A DNA stretch of 64,000 nt, from contig OZ252252.1 of NCBI GenBank assembly GCA_965249745.1, forward strand, positions 4,898,001-4,962,000, in the 5' to 3' direction. Shown here in pieces: positions 24,844-33,269 of this stretch. Source of the stretch: JANYHH01 sp965249745 (lineage in GTDB: Bacteria; Deinococcota; Deinococci; Deinococcales; JAAFIG01). Within the stretch, counting starts at the first letter, position 1; each line of letters opens with the position of its first letter. The position numbers and the translations under genes were made by a program. The notes beneath the pieces were generated by a model. The model did not search any database, was not told the origin of the DNA, and saw only the letters and a program-made list of their open reading frames with translations.

Positions 24844-25033
24844 ATTTTGAATCTTGGAAGCTCGGAGGGTTCAATCGGTACATCCGACTCTAACTTTTGC
24901 TAAAGTAACTTATGGTAGCTTCGGATTGGTCCTCACTCGAGCGATCACGGCTTCCAGAGCCGCTCGAGCGCCGTTCTGAGGAGCATCACCGGGAAACAGT
25001 CCAAGTTTCGATCCGGCAGACAAATCCCCTGAG

Positions 25034-26026
25034 ATGACGGCCGCCTTCGCCATGCTCTCCATGAGCGGCGTTGGCACGCTCGAGGAGCAGATTAAGGTCG
25101 CCTATCAAACCGTGAGGGCGATGCTGGATTCTGGGAATTTCAAGGCCGCGGCCAAGTTCCTTGAGGGCTTGAAGGTGAACGTCCTGAAGCCGGTGCTCGA
25201 GAAGATACTTGGTGCGAGTGGCAATGTCACCCGCTCGATCACCCTGAACCAACTGACCGACATCGTGCGCGGCGGGATGCGCCAGATCGGTCAGGCGGCC
25301 CTGAATGCCATGAAGGCTGTGCCGGGATTTAAGGCAGGCAAGTGGGACCCACCCGGCAACCAAAAGGGCGGGTTCTACATCGGGAACGCGATCCACGCCA
25401 GCATCGCCGAGCGTTACCGTCGGTTCAACCTGGGCGACTCGATTCAGACCAACCACATTTCGCTGGGCGCGATTCTGAAAGACGATTTCAGTCTTAACTC
25501 GAGCAAGCTCTCCACTGCCCAGCGGCGACTCCAGCCCGACATCCTAAACGTCACCAAGCGGCACCTGTACGAGATCAAGTCCGAAAAGCAGATCGCCAAC
25601 GCGGTCATCGAGCGCGACATCTACCTTGAGGCACTGAACCTGGCCGGAGCCAAGATCATCGGTGGTCCCAGCACCGCGCCCGGCGCGAACGGGGTCGTCG
25701 AGGCTCCGGGCGGCTACGCGCTCTATTACTCTCCCCTACCCGGTGTGATCGTCTACCGACTGGGGCGCGGCGATTTCGATCCCGGCAAGGTACCGCTGCC
25801 CGTCGCCGGTCAACTCCCGGCCAAAGATGATAAGCGGGCACCGGCCGGGCTACCGGGACGGCTCGCCCCAGCCCCGGTGGCCTCCGCGTCCGAACCATCC
25901 AGTTCGATCATGGCCCAGCTCGAGCAAGCCACGGGACTGACCGGGTTGGCGCTGCTACTGTACTTGATCGTGTCTGAGGGCAGCCGGATCGCTTTCCCGC
26001 CACGCAATCTGCTACCTTTACCCTAA
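25034..26026 (+). CDS. Putative PD-(D/E)XK nuclease-fold effector with C-terminal membrane helix
   Basis: I do not recognise this 330-aa protein as a named family. The N-terminal 95 residues are helical. The middle carries the residues expected for a restriction-endonuclease-like fold: GNAIHASIAERYR (Glu126), QPDI (Asp169), YEIKS (Glu180-x-Lys182) and a following helix with YLEALNLAGAKI. A Pro/Ala-rich linker follows, then one hydrophobic helix (LTGLALLLYLIVS, about 303-315). No signal peptide is visible. It stands 15 nt before two paralogous small genes, a layout typical of toxin plus immunity genes. Toxicity and target are inference only. Confidence 0.55.
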   Translation: MTAAFAMLSMSGVGTLEEQIKVAYQTVRAMLDSGNFKAAAKFLEGLKVNVLKPVLEKILGASGNVTRSITLNQLTDIVRGGMRQIGQAALNAMKAVPGFKAGKWDPPGNQKGGFYIGNAIHASIAERYRRFNLGDSIQTNHISLGAILKDDFSLNSSKLSTAQRRLQPDILNVTKRHLYEIKSEKQIANAVIERDIYLEALNLAGAKIIGGPSTAPGANGVVEAPGGYALYYSPLPGVIVYRLGRGDFDPGKVPLPVAGQLPAKDDKRAPAGLPGRLAPAPVASASEPSSSIMAQLEQATGLTGLALLLYLIVSEGSRIAFPPRNLLPLP

Positions 26027-26041
26027 TGCAAGGAGGTTACT

Positions 26042-26638
26042 ATGAAGCTCCCCGCCAGTCTGCTCGGTGAGCATAAGCCGACCCGAACCCGAATCAAGAA
26101 ACTCGTGCGGGCCGTACGGGCCGGGGCACCACTCCACGAGGTTATGCCTGCGACGCTCGAGTTGGACGCGCTCGAAGCGGGGGTCTACGTCTGGCTCGAG
26201 CGACCAATGCGTGAAGAGGCGGATGGGCTGGGCGTGTACCTCGGCGACTTCGCCGGACTGCTAACCGACACCGCCGCGATCCCACTCGAGTTTTCCCCGG
26301 AGCACGAGGAACGCACCTTCTGGGACTTGCTGGCCGAACCCTGGGGCGTGCTGGGTTTACTGGGCGACAACAACGCCGGGCGCTGGCTGAAGACCGATCA
26401 GGGGCGGCTGTGCGGCTTCCTCCAAGCGGTCGAGCTACATCGGCCAGCCCTCGAGCGGGCCGGGCGGCGCTTCTGCGGACCCGTGCGCGGGAGCCGTGAC
26501 CGCGTCTGGTGGCAGTTTATGGGAACTGGTTACGCGCTCGCCAATGTCGGAGTGGATCACGACCTGATCCGAGACTTCCTCGACAGCGGCCGGTTCCCCG
26601 ATTGGCGCAACCCCAAACGGGCGGTCGCGGCCGATTAG
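26042..26638 (+). CDS. Putative immunity-type protein, intact copy
   Basis: This 198-aa acidic protein follows AAGGAGGTTACT, a near-perfect ribosome-binding site. Segments shared with the damaged neighbour are RAGAPL near residue 28, VWLERP, LGDFAGLL, EPWGVLGLLGDNN, RPALERAGRRFCGPVR, WWQFMGTGYALANVG and FPDWRNP. I know no family with this set. Its position behind a nuclease-like gene, its small size, its acidity and its duplication fit an immunity protein, but nothing in the sequence proves it. Confidence 0.6.
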   Translation: MKLPASLLGEHKPTRTRIKKLVRAVRAGAPLHEVMPATLELDALEAGVYVWLERPMREEADGLGVYLGDFAGLLTDTAAIPLEFSPEHEERTFWDLLAEPWGVLGLLGDNNAGRWLKTDQGRLCGFLQAVELHRPALERAGRRFCGPVRGSRDRVWWQFMGTGYALANVGVDHDLIRDFLDSGRFPDWRNPKRAVAAD

Positions 26639-26679
26639 CCCCGGCTTTGCTCACCAAAGACGAGACTGAGGAGCCAGGC

Positions 26680-27269
26680 ATGAAGATGCCCAAGACGCTG
26701 TACGGTGGCTATAAGACAGTTCGCTCCTTAATTTCGAGAACGTGGCACGCATCAAACGCGGCGCGCCACTAATGGAGTCCGTCAACGCCGAAGACCTGCT
26801 CGAAACCGATCACGTTTCGGGTCCGATCTGGCTTGAGCGTCCCGCCCGAGGCGAAGCGGTCGAGCCAGGGTTTTTCCCCGGTGACTTTGGTGACGCACTG
26901 GTGAGCATCGGCGATACCGAATCGAGCTTCGACCGGACGCGGCTCGAGGTTCCATTCGAGCAGTTGTTATCTACACCGTGGGGGACGCTGTGTCTGATCG
27001 GGGCCGAGAACACCTTCTCCCGGGTCGGACAGGATCGGACGCGGATGATGCTGGAGGCGCTGGAACGGGTGCGACCAACGCTCGACGCGGCCGGGAACCG
27101 CTTTTCGGGATCGGTTCGTAGTTCTGCCGAGCGACCTTGGTGGGCTTCGCATGGGCCCATTTACGCACTGGCCAACTTAGGAATCGAAACACCACAGCTC
27201 GACGAATTGCGCGAGCATGGCCAGATCCCCGACTGGCGGACCGCGAGCCGATCTGTCACGACGGACTAA
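26680..27269 (+). pseudogene. Frameshifted paralog of the immunity-type gene
   Basis: An ATG at 26680 after TGAGGAG opens a frame reading KMPKTLYGGYKTVRSLISR, which aligns with the N-terminus of the intact copy, then runs to a TAA. In another frame, VARIKRGAPLMESV continues the alignment without a gap if one base is restored near 26737-26741. From there the sequence stays open to 27269 with WLERPARGEAVEPGF, STPWGTLCLIGAEN, RFSGSVRSSAERPWW and YALANLGIE. A product could still be made from the GTG at 26742 (175 aa), but it would lack about 21 residues. Confidence 0.8.
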
Positions 27270-27376
27270 TTTTTCAATCAACTATAAGAATTCCAGGTTG
27301 AAATCTGATTCTAGCCCGACGCCCCTCGAGTGACTGATTGTTACTCCTACGACGCGAAACCCGTAGACGGGCACGG

Positions 27377-27407
27377 TACAATTCGCCACGTGACGGTGAC
27401 GAGCTGA
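27377..27407 (+). promoter_or_regulatory. Promoter and five-codon upstream ORF of the siroheme genes
   Basis: TACAAT (27377-27382) is followed by 7 nt and a GTG that opens a five-codon frame (MTVTS). Its TGA overlaps the ATG of the precorrin-2 dehydrogenase gene (TGATG). The layout would let a leaderless mini-ORF feed ribosomes to the main gene. Confidence 0.4.
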
Positions 27408-28147
27408 TGGCGTACTACCCGGCGATGCTGAATCTGAACGGGCGCGCCGTGCTGTTCATCGGTGGCGGTTGGGAAACAGCCATCAAGGTGCGTGGTCTGC
27501 TGGAGGTGGGTGCGCGGGTCACGCTGTACTCCGAGCACACCCACCCGGAACTCGAGGGGCTGGCGGGGATCACCTGGCATCGGCGGGCGTATCAGCCTGG
27601 GGACATGGCGGGTTTCTGGCTGGTGATGTCGCACCCGGTGGACAAGGCGTTCAACCACGCGGTCTTTGACGAAGCCGAGGCGTGCGGGATTCTTTGCAAC
27701 TGCGTGGACGACCCGGAGCGGTGCCATTTCATCCTACCGAGCGTTGTGCGGCGCGGTGACTTGGTGATCGGCGTCTCCACGTCCGGGACGGCTCCGGCGC
27801 TGGGCGTGCGAATCAAGCAGCGCTTAGCGGCAACCTATGGTCCAGAGTACGCGGCGTTTCTAGATGTCTTGCGCGAGCTGCGCCCTGGCATCACGGCGGG
27901 TTTTGCGAACTTCGAGACCCGCAAACATCTCTGGTACAAACTCGTGGACTCAGAGGCCTTGACGTTGGTCAGCGCCGAGCAAACTCAGGCGGCCCGCGAG
28001 GTTCTGACGGGTTTGCTCAAAGCGAGACGGGCGCAGTGTCAGATGCAACCGTGCCAGGGTTGTGAACTGGAACGTTGCCGGGCACTTCAACCGCCGACAG
28101 AGACGCTAAGCGCCGAGCCGCCAACTTTGAGCCTGGGGGGTTCGTGA
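27407..28147 (+). CDS. Precorrin-2 dehydrogenase / sirohydrochlorin ferrochelatase (Met8/CysG-N type)
   Basis: The protein oxidises precorrin-2 to sirohydrochlorin, and often also inserts iron, in siroheme synthesis. The 246-aa product starts MAYYPAMLNLNGRAVLFIGG, with the NAD-binding GGGWETAIKVRGLL, the segment CNCVDDPERCHFILPSVVRR and VSTSGTAPALGVRIKQRL, all as in the N-terminal half of CysG. The C-terminus carries an unusual Cys-rich motif, CQMQPCQGCELERC (about residues 208-221), which may bind metal. It overlaps cobA by 4 nt (GTGA). Confidence 0.93.
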   Translation: MAYYPAMLNLNGRAVLFIGGGWETAIKVRGLLEVGARVTLYSEHTHPELEGLAGITWHRRAYQPGDMAGFWLVMSHPVDKAFNHAVFDEAEACGILCNCVDDPERCHFILPSVVRRGDLVIGVSTSGTAPALGVRIKQRLAATYGPEYAAFLDVLRELRPGITAGFANFETRKHLWYKLVDSEALTLVSAEQTQAAREVLTGLLKARRAQCQMQPCQGCELERCRALQPPTETLSAEPPTLSLGGS

Positions 28148-28878
28148 ACCCTGGACGGGTCTGGATTGTTGGCGCTGGACCTGGCGACCCGGAACTGCTG
28201 ACGCTGAAAGCCGTGCGCGCCCTGCACGCGGCGGACGTGGTGTTGTACGACCGCCTGGTGAGTGCAGCGGTCCTCGAGCGTATTGGCGGGCGGGCTGAGC
28301 GGGTGTTCGTCGGCAAGAACCACGGTGAGCAGGAGGGCGTGCAGACGGAGATCATGGCGTTGTTGCTGCAACACGCCAGAGCGGGCAAGACGGTCGTGCG
28401 CTTGAAGGGTGGCGATCCGTTCGTCTTCGGGCGTGGCGCGGAGGAATGGGCTTGGCTGCACAAGCATGGGATTCCGGTCGAAATCGTGCCGGGCATCTCC
28501 TCGAGCCTGGCCGTGCCCGCGCTGGCGGGCGTGCCGCTGACCTTTCGCGGGGTGGCGCGAAACTTCGCGGTGCTGACCGGTCACCGCGCGATTTTGGAGG
28601 ATTCGACGCCCGCCGATTGGGTGACGTGTGCCCGCGTGGACACGCTGGTGGTGCTGATGGGCGTCGGGGAACGGCGGGAGATTGCCGCAGAGTTGATTCA
28701 AGCGGGGCGAACGCCTACGACGCCGTGCGCGTTTATCGAGCGCGGCAGCACGCCTGCAGAGCGGGTCGTGATCACCGATTTACAAACCGTGGCGGCGGGG
28801 CAAGCAGAGGTGCAAGCTCCGGCGGTCTGGGTGATCGGTGAGGTCGTGCGCGTCCGCGAAACGCTCATGTCAGAGTGA
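28144..28878 (+). CDS. cobA: Uroporphyrinogen-III C-methyltransferase
   Basis: CobA (SUMT) transfers two methyl groups from S-adenosylmethionine to uroporphyrinogen III, giving precorrin-2, the first step to siroheme. The GTG at 28144 (NPGRVWIVGAGPGDPELL) overlaps the previous stop and gives 244 aa; the longer open frame has no family support. Motifs are DVVLYDRLVS, VVRLKGGDPFVFGRG, PGISSSLAVPALAGVPLT and TLVVLMGVGERREIA. Together with the preceding gene it supplies siroheme; a sulfite or nitrite reductase that would use it is not in the window. Confidence 0.96.
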   Translation: MNPGRVWIVGAGPGDPELLTLKAVRALHAADVVLYDRLVSAAVLERIGGRAERVFVGKNHGEQEGVQTEIMALLLQHARAGKTVVRLKGGDPFVFGRGAEEWAWLHKHGIPVEIVPGISSSLAVPALAGVPLTFRGVARNFAVLTGHRAILEDSTPADWVTCARVDTLVVLMGVGERREIAAELIQAGRTPTTPCAFIERGSTPAERVVITDLQTVAAGQAEVQAPAVWVIGEVVRVRETLMSE

Positions 28879-29418
28879 TCGCATCATGGGAAGCGCAACG
28901 TCCAACGTTTGAGATTGCTCGAGCGTACCTCACTTATTGTGGCAGGGGGTTCACCAGGATTGCCCGCACGAGAAACCGTGTCCCGTAGGGCTGAGTCTTG
29001 TATTCATCCCACCGCAGCTCGAGCTGTCTCGATAACGGAGGTTGATGTTGGTCACACTAAAACCCGAGATTGTATAGCGCCCGTGTCCGACAACCCTCGT
29101 CCAACTCGAGCCTCGCTCTTGATTCGCGTCGCCCGCGCTGAAGGCTGCCCCATGCAGGGTTTTGGTTCGTCCTTTGTTACGCTGAACACGCGCGGATCAG
29201 CAAACGCCCAGTTTCAACGACCTCTGCCCTCGTATCCACAGCAATCTCGAGAACCGTATTCAGGGCAGAGACCAGGTGTCAGCCAAGGTAACCAAAATCA
29301 GTACGATAGACTTTATGGCACACGAGTTGTCACGCGGCTCACCTGGGTATTAGAAAGCGGCTCCTAGAATCCAAGCTATGTTCACCCTCGAGCCGATAAG
29401 TTCAACCCGTTGGTGCCG
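28879..29418. other. Intergenic region without recognised gene
   Basis: This stretch of about 540 bp has one long open frame (28909-29367) whose translation has no coding-like pattern or family match. CTCGAG sites continue through it. I could not make out an RNA gene, repeat copy or terminator. Confidence 0.5.
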
Positions 29419-30252
29419 ATGACGGCGACCCAGCGTTTCACGGGGATGGATCGCAGCATTGACCTGCGCTATCCATCCAACCGCTTCGCCCTGCTGGTCG
29501 CGGTTGTGGCCGGGGTCGTGGCGGCGGTCCTAGGCGGCGGCTGGCTCACGATTGTCTCGAGCCTGGGCTGGGCGTTTGCGACTTGGGCGCTCGGGCGAGA
29601 GTTGGACCCGGACGCGCCGCTCACGGCAGGTATCGCCTCAGCTTTGATTGTGGCGTTGATCGCCCTGCACCCGGAATCGCGCGCCCTGGCGTTTCCGGCG
29701 CTGTGCGCCACGGGCGTGCTGATGCTGACGGCTCGAGGGGCTTTGAACAGCACCGGGCGGGCCTTGACGGCCGGAGACTTGGTGGCCGTGGCGCTGGCCC
29801 CAGTGGTCGCCGACCTGCTGACGGGTTTGCCACTACGGCTGCTCGGAGTCTCGAGCCTGGGAGCTTTGTACGGACGCGGCGCGAAAGCCTGGAGCCTAGG
29901 ATTGGCGGCGCTCGGGCTGTTGTGGCTGGTCGTGGCTACGGTGATTCCCGGGCTGTCGCCACCGTTCAGTTCAGCCCTGAACAACCCTGTTAGCGGCTCA
30001 ATTCCAATGGCGTTGGCGCTCGTGGTGCTGGGCGGGTTTCACCTCTTCCGGGGCTTACCATCCGCCAAGGCCGACAACGGTGCGTCGCTGAAGCTGGAAG
30101 CCTGGCGCACAATGCACGGCGCGGTTTTCGGCGGCGCGATTCTGACAGCGCTCTTCACGCCGTGGACGCTCTGGGTGAGCTTGGGGCTGGTCGGACTGAT
30201 TGCCATTCTGCTCGAGCGTTCCGGGACGCGCTCTGAGACGGCGCAAGCTTGA
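29419..30252 (+). CDS. Multi-span membrane protein of unknown function
   Basis: Start at the ATG at 29419 (MTATQRFTGMDRSIDLRYPS); a TTG nine bases earlier is possible. The 277-aa product has about eight hydrophobic helices, beginning FALLVAVVAGVVAAVLGGG, and a cytoplasm-like N-terminal stretch. No charged pair or motif reveals a transporter family. The stop codon lies inside a degenerate 14-bp tandem repeat. It appears monocistronic. I do not recognise it. Confidence 0.75.
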   Translation: MTATQRFTGMDRSIDLRYPSNRFALLVAVVAGVVAAVLGGGWLTIVSSLGWAFATWALGRELDPDAPLTAGIASALIVALIALHPESRALAFPALCATGVLMLTARGALNSTGRALTAGDLVAVALAPVVADLLTGLPLRLLGVSSLGALYGRGAKAWSLGLAALGLLWLVVATVIPGLSPPFSSALNNPVSGSIPMALALVVLGGFHLFRGLPSAKADNGASLKLEAWRTMHGAVFGGAILTALFTPWTLWVSLGLVGLIAILLERSGTRSETAQA

Positions 30253-30316
30253 ATTTGCGAGCTTGAAGCTGCAAAGTTGAGTCTGCGAGCTTGGATCTGG
30301 AAGATTGAGTCCGCAA
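30247..30316. repeat. Degenerate 14-bp tandem repeat
   Basis: Five 14-bp units in a row: GCTTGAATTTGCGA, GCTTGAAGCTGCAA, AGTTGAGTCTGCGA, GCTTGGATCTGGAA and GATTGAGTCCGCAA. The first unit contains the stop codon of the preceding gene. The consensus is close to GCTTGAGTCTGCGA. Confidence 0.75.
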
Positions 30317-30437
30317 GCCGAATCCTCAATTGGCGTTCAGCTTCGGCACAGCTCACCTGACTAGCGTGTCAACTGTAAGACACAGCTCGAGAAGGATGGC
30401 TCTGCCAAACGTGTGGGGCTACCAAGAGGAGAACGCT

Positions 30438-30755
30438 ATGAGCATTCAGGATACGGTCAAGAACGTGGCGGAAAAGGTCGAAGACGGCTTAGAAAGTCTT
30501 GGGCAGTCCGCTAAGGACGGTGTGGAACGCATGAAGGAGGGCTTGCACGATACCCGGCAAGCCGCCGAGGGTACACAGGACAAGGCGAACGCCACGATTC
30601 ACAAGGGTGCGGCTGAAGCCCACGAGGTCAACGCCAAGGCGAGCGACGACCTCGGGACCAAGGTCTCCGAGAGCGTCAAGGCGGGCGTGGAACATGTCAA
30701 AAGTGGGATTGACGACATGAAGGGCGATGCCAAGCTCGAGGACAGCAAGCGCTGA
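30438..30755 (+). CDS. LEA-like amphipathic helical protein
   Basis: This 105-aa hydrophilic protein starts at the ATG at 30438 after AAGAGGAGAACGCT. It has no hydrophobic segment and is rich in Lys, Glu, Asp, Ala and Gly. Repeating amphipathic stretches such as DTVKNVAEKVEDGLES, AKDGVERMKEGLHDT and SESVKAGVEHVKSGIDDM give the 11-residue rhythm of group-3 LEA (desiccation-protection) proteins. The assignment rests on composition and rhythm, not on a firm family match. A strong terminator follows. Confidence 0.75.
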   Translation: MSIQDTVKNVAEKVEDGLESLGQSAKDGVERMKEGLHDTRQAAEGTQDKANATIHKGAAEAHEVNAKASDDLGTKVSESVKAGVEHVKSGIDDMKGDAKLEDSKR

Positions 30756-30790
30756 AGTTCACGCGATACAACGCTGAATTCGGGTTGCTC

Positions 30791-30823
30791 GAGGCGGAGC
30801 CAGTTAACGGCTCCGCCTCGCTT
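30791..30823 (+). terminator. Terminator after the LEA-like gene
   Basis: GAGGCGGAGCC (30791-30801) pairs with GGCTCCGCCTC (30809-30819) around AGTTAAC. The following T-tract is short (GCTTTG). Confidence 0.7.
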
Positions 30824-30892
30824 TGAATGAGGCGAACAAAAGCCAGATTGGAGGCGCGGCTGGTCGCACGGCCGCGTTCCGGGAGACGAGAC

Positions 30893-32551
30893 ATGCTCAC
30901 CACTGAACGTCACTCGCAACAAACAGCCGCCACGACAACGCATCGTTTCACGCTGTTCGCCCCTCATCTCGAGCGGCTAGAACTGATTGGCTCTTGGTCA
31001 TCGGAACCGATAGCGATGACCCAGGAAAACAGCCAGTGGAGCGCCGAGGTCAATCTGCCCGACGGTCGCCACACCTATCAATTTAAGTTGCCGTCGCTGT
31101 CCCCGTTCAACCAGGGGCGCGAGGTGGAGATCGCCGATCCACTGGCGCGACTAGTCGAGGAGGGCGAACACGACAAGGCAGTTATCATCATCAGGGACGG
31201 TCAAGACGTGACGACCCAGTACACCTGGAATCACGACGACGTGCCACTCCCGGCCGATGATGGTCTAGTGATTTACGAGTGTCACGTCGGAGAGTTCGCC
31301 GGTCAGGGCGGCCGCATCGGAACCTTCGGCGGCGTGATCGAAAAACTGAATTACCTAAAAGACCTGGGTGTCAACGCCTTGGAGCTGATGCCGATCATGA
31401 CCTTTCCGATGGATAAGAGCTGGGGATACAACGTTCGCTACCCCTGCGCCCCAGAGCAGACCTACGGCACACCGCAGGATTTGAAGCGGCTGATAGACGA
31501 GTGCCACGCCAGAGGCATCCGCGTGATTCTGGATTTGGTGTTGAACCACCAGGAATCCAACTCGCCGCTCAGTCAGATTGACTACTACTACTGGTTCCGG
31601 GACTCCCGCCCGGACGAACAGTCGTTCGGGCCTAAGTTTGATTACGAGCGCTTAGACGAGACCGTGAAGCTGGACGGCGAACCCGCCCGCCCCGCGATGC
31701 GCTTTTCCCTAGCCGTGGCGCGCTTCTGGGTGCAGGAGTACCACATTGACGGATACCGCCTAGATGCTACGGCCGTGATTGACAATTTTGAACTCGTGCA
31801 GAGCGTGCGCGATGCCGGAAAAGAATTGAGCGGCGGCAAACCCTTCTACGTCACAGCCGAACAAATCCCGGAGAACCCAGCGATTGCCACGCCGGACGGT
31901 CCGGCCGACGGAGCCTGGCATCGCCAGTTCCGCGACGCGGTGCTAGACGCGATCACCTCGAGGGGCGACGACTTGGGCGGGCTGGGAGACGCGATTCAAC
32001 CGCGCAACCAGGGGTACATCAGCCCGGCTCGGATGGTCAATTACGTGGAGTCGCACGACGAAACCACACTGCTAGAAAAACTGGCGGCGGCGGGCATGAC
32101 CGGTGACCTTGCGTTTCGCGGCTCGAAGCTGGCAGCCACGCTGCTGATGACGGCCGTTGGAAACCCGATGCTGTACCAGGGCCAAGAGTTCGGCGGTTGC
32201 CGCCCGTTAGACCTCGAGGTGCGACCGCTCCAATGGGAGCTGCTGGACGGCGATTTCGGGTTGCACCTGAAAGCCCATTACGCCTTTTTGACGGACATGC
32301 GTCACGGCTCACCGGCTCTGAAATCCGAGGACCTCGAGTTGCTCGCAGCCACCGACGGCTGGCTCGCGTACCGACGCGGTTTCGGCGAAGCCGAAGCCAT
32401 CGTGGTCGTCAACCTGCGTGATGCGGAGCGAAGCCTCGCGCTACCACTAGGGGATGGTCACTGGCGCGAGCTGCTATTCGATTACACGTTAGACACGCCC
32501 GCCACGGAGAGCCTCGAGGGGCTGAGCGCCAAGATCTACGTTCACGCCTGA
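30893..32551 (+). CDS. GH13 alpha-glucan enzyme, branching-enzyme-like
   Basis: Start at the ATG at 30893 (MLTTERHSQQTAATTTHRFT) after GGGAGACGAGAC; 552 aa. An N-terminal CBM48-like beta domain (LFAPHLERLELIGSWSSE, about 20-110) precedes the barrel. Conserved regions are ILDLVLNHQ, GYRLDATAVI (nucleophile Asp), VTAEQIPEN (Glu) and YVESHDETT (Asp). CBM48 plus this set fits glycogen branching enzymes, isoamylase-type or trehalose-related hydrolases; the regions look nearest to the branching-enzyme group, but I cannot fix the specificity. No signal peptide, so probably cytoplasmic. It lies between stress-type genes. Confidence 0.85.
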   Translation: MLTTERHSQQTAATTTHRFTLFAPHLERLELIGSWSSEPIAMTQENSQWSAEVNLPDGRHTYQFKLPSLSPFNQGREVEIADPLARLVEEGEHDKAVIIIRDGQDVTTQYTWNHDDVPLPADDGLVIYECHVGEFAGQGGRIGTFGGVIEKLNYLKDLGVNALELMPIMTFPMDKSWGYNVRYPCAPEQTYGTPQDLKRLIDECHARGIRVILDLVLNHQESNSPLSQIDYYYWFRDSRPDEQSFGPKFDYERLDETVKLDGEPARPAMRFSLAVARFWVQEYHIDGYRLDATAVIDNFELVQSVRDAGKELSGGKPFYVTAEQIPENPAIATPDGPADGAWHRQFRDAVLDAITSRGDDLGGLGDAIQPRNQGYISPARMVNYVESHDETTLLEKLAAAGMTGDLAFRGSKLAATLLMTAVGNPMLYQGQEFGGCRPLDLEVRPLQWELLDGDFGLHLKAHYAFLTDMRHGSPALKSEDLELLAATDGWLAYRRGFGEAEAIVVVNLRDAERSLALPLGDGHWRELLFDYTLDTPATESLEGLSAKIYVHA

Positions 32552-32625
32552 AGTCTCAGTCCCAGCTCAGAATGTGAACAGAACACATTCAAACCCCACG
32601 TTTAGTTTTGCGAGAGAGGTGAACC

Positions 32626-32997
32626 ATGACCGACAGAGAGAACGATATGGACCAGATCAGTCAAGACGCCCGCGAGGCGGCCTCCAACGAACCCGCCCGT
32701 CCTGATGGCAGCGGTGCCTTCCGCGATCACCACGAGGACGACGCGCCGATCAGCGCTTGGCTGCGCGAGTTCTTCTCACGCCCGCAAGTGCAGCGCTTCA
32801 TGGAGGACAGCAAGCAAACCGCCGAGCGCGCCGGGGTCAACGTGGACAAGGTGAAGGATGTCGCCTCGGACGCGGGCCGCAACGCTCAAGGCTGGCTCGA
32901 GCAGTTAGAGAACCAGGCGCGTGAAAAGCCGTTGCAGACGTTGGCGATGGTCTTCGGGGCAGGGTTCCTACTGTCACGAATTGGGCGCGGGCGCTGA
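32626..32997 (+). CDS. Small YqjD/ElaB-like protein (DUF883-like)
   Basis: This 123-aa protein follows GAGAGGTGAACC. It is hydrophilic with an amphipathic helix (KQTAERAGVNVDKVKDVASD) and a C-terminal hydrophobic segment (PLQTLAMVFGAGFLLSRIG) typical of ribosome- or membrane-associated YqjD/ElaB proteins. Its stop overlaps the start of the next gene (TGATG). The three-gene layout parallels yqjD-yqjE-yqjK of enterobacteria, where the function is stationary-phase related and not defined in detail. Confidence 0.75.
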   Translation: MTDRENDMDQISQDAREAASNEPARPDGSGAFRDHHEDDAPISAWLREFFSRPQVQRFMEDSKQTAERAGVNVDKVKDVASDAGRNAQGWLEQLENQAREKPLQTLAMVFGAGFLLSRIGRGR

Positions 32998-33269
32998 TGA
33001 CTTCCGCGCTGGCAGAACTCCTAATAGGGGCCGTCGAGCTGATTGAACTCGAGGGGTTGCGGTTACGTCAGCGCGCTCGAGGCTTGGTTCAGTCGTTGGT
33101 GTTCGTGATCGTCGCGGGGGGTTTGCTATTGACCGGCTCGGTCTGGTTGACCTGGGCGACGTACACGGCCCTGGCGACGGCGCTCTCGCCAGCGGTGGCG
33201 GGTTACATCATGGGTGGTGCCTCACTGATCGTTGCGGGGGTGTTCTTGTGGCTCAGTCGCCGACCCTGA
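32997..33269 (+). CDS. Phage-holin-superfamily-like membrane protein (YqjE/DUF1469 type)
   Basis: This 90-aa protein has an N-terminal amphipathic helix (ALAELLIGAVELIELEGLRL) and two membrane spans (VFVIVAGGLLLTGSVWLTWA and YIMGGASLIVAGVFLWL). The arrangement matches the YqjE/DUF1469 group. It overlaps both neighbours, by 1 and 22 nt, so the three are one translational unit. Confidence 0.8.
   Translation: MTSALAELLIGAVELIELEGLRLRQRARGLVQSLVFVIVAGGLLLTGSVWLTWATYTALATALSPAVAGYIMGGASLIVAGVFLWLSRRP

Noticed and set aside
28909..29367. ORF of 152 codons between cobA and the membrane-protein gene
   Set aside because: No family pattern, no ribosome-binding site and a composition unlike the neighbours.
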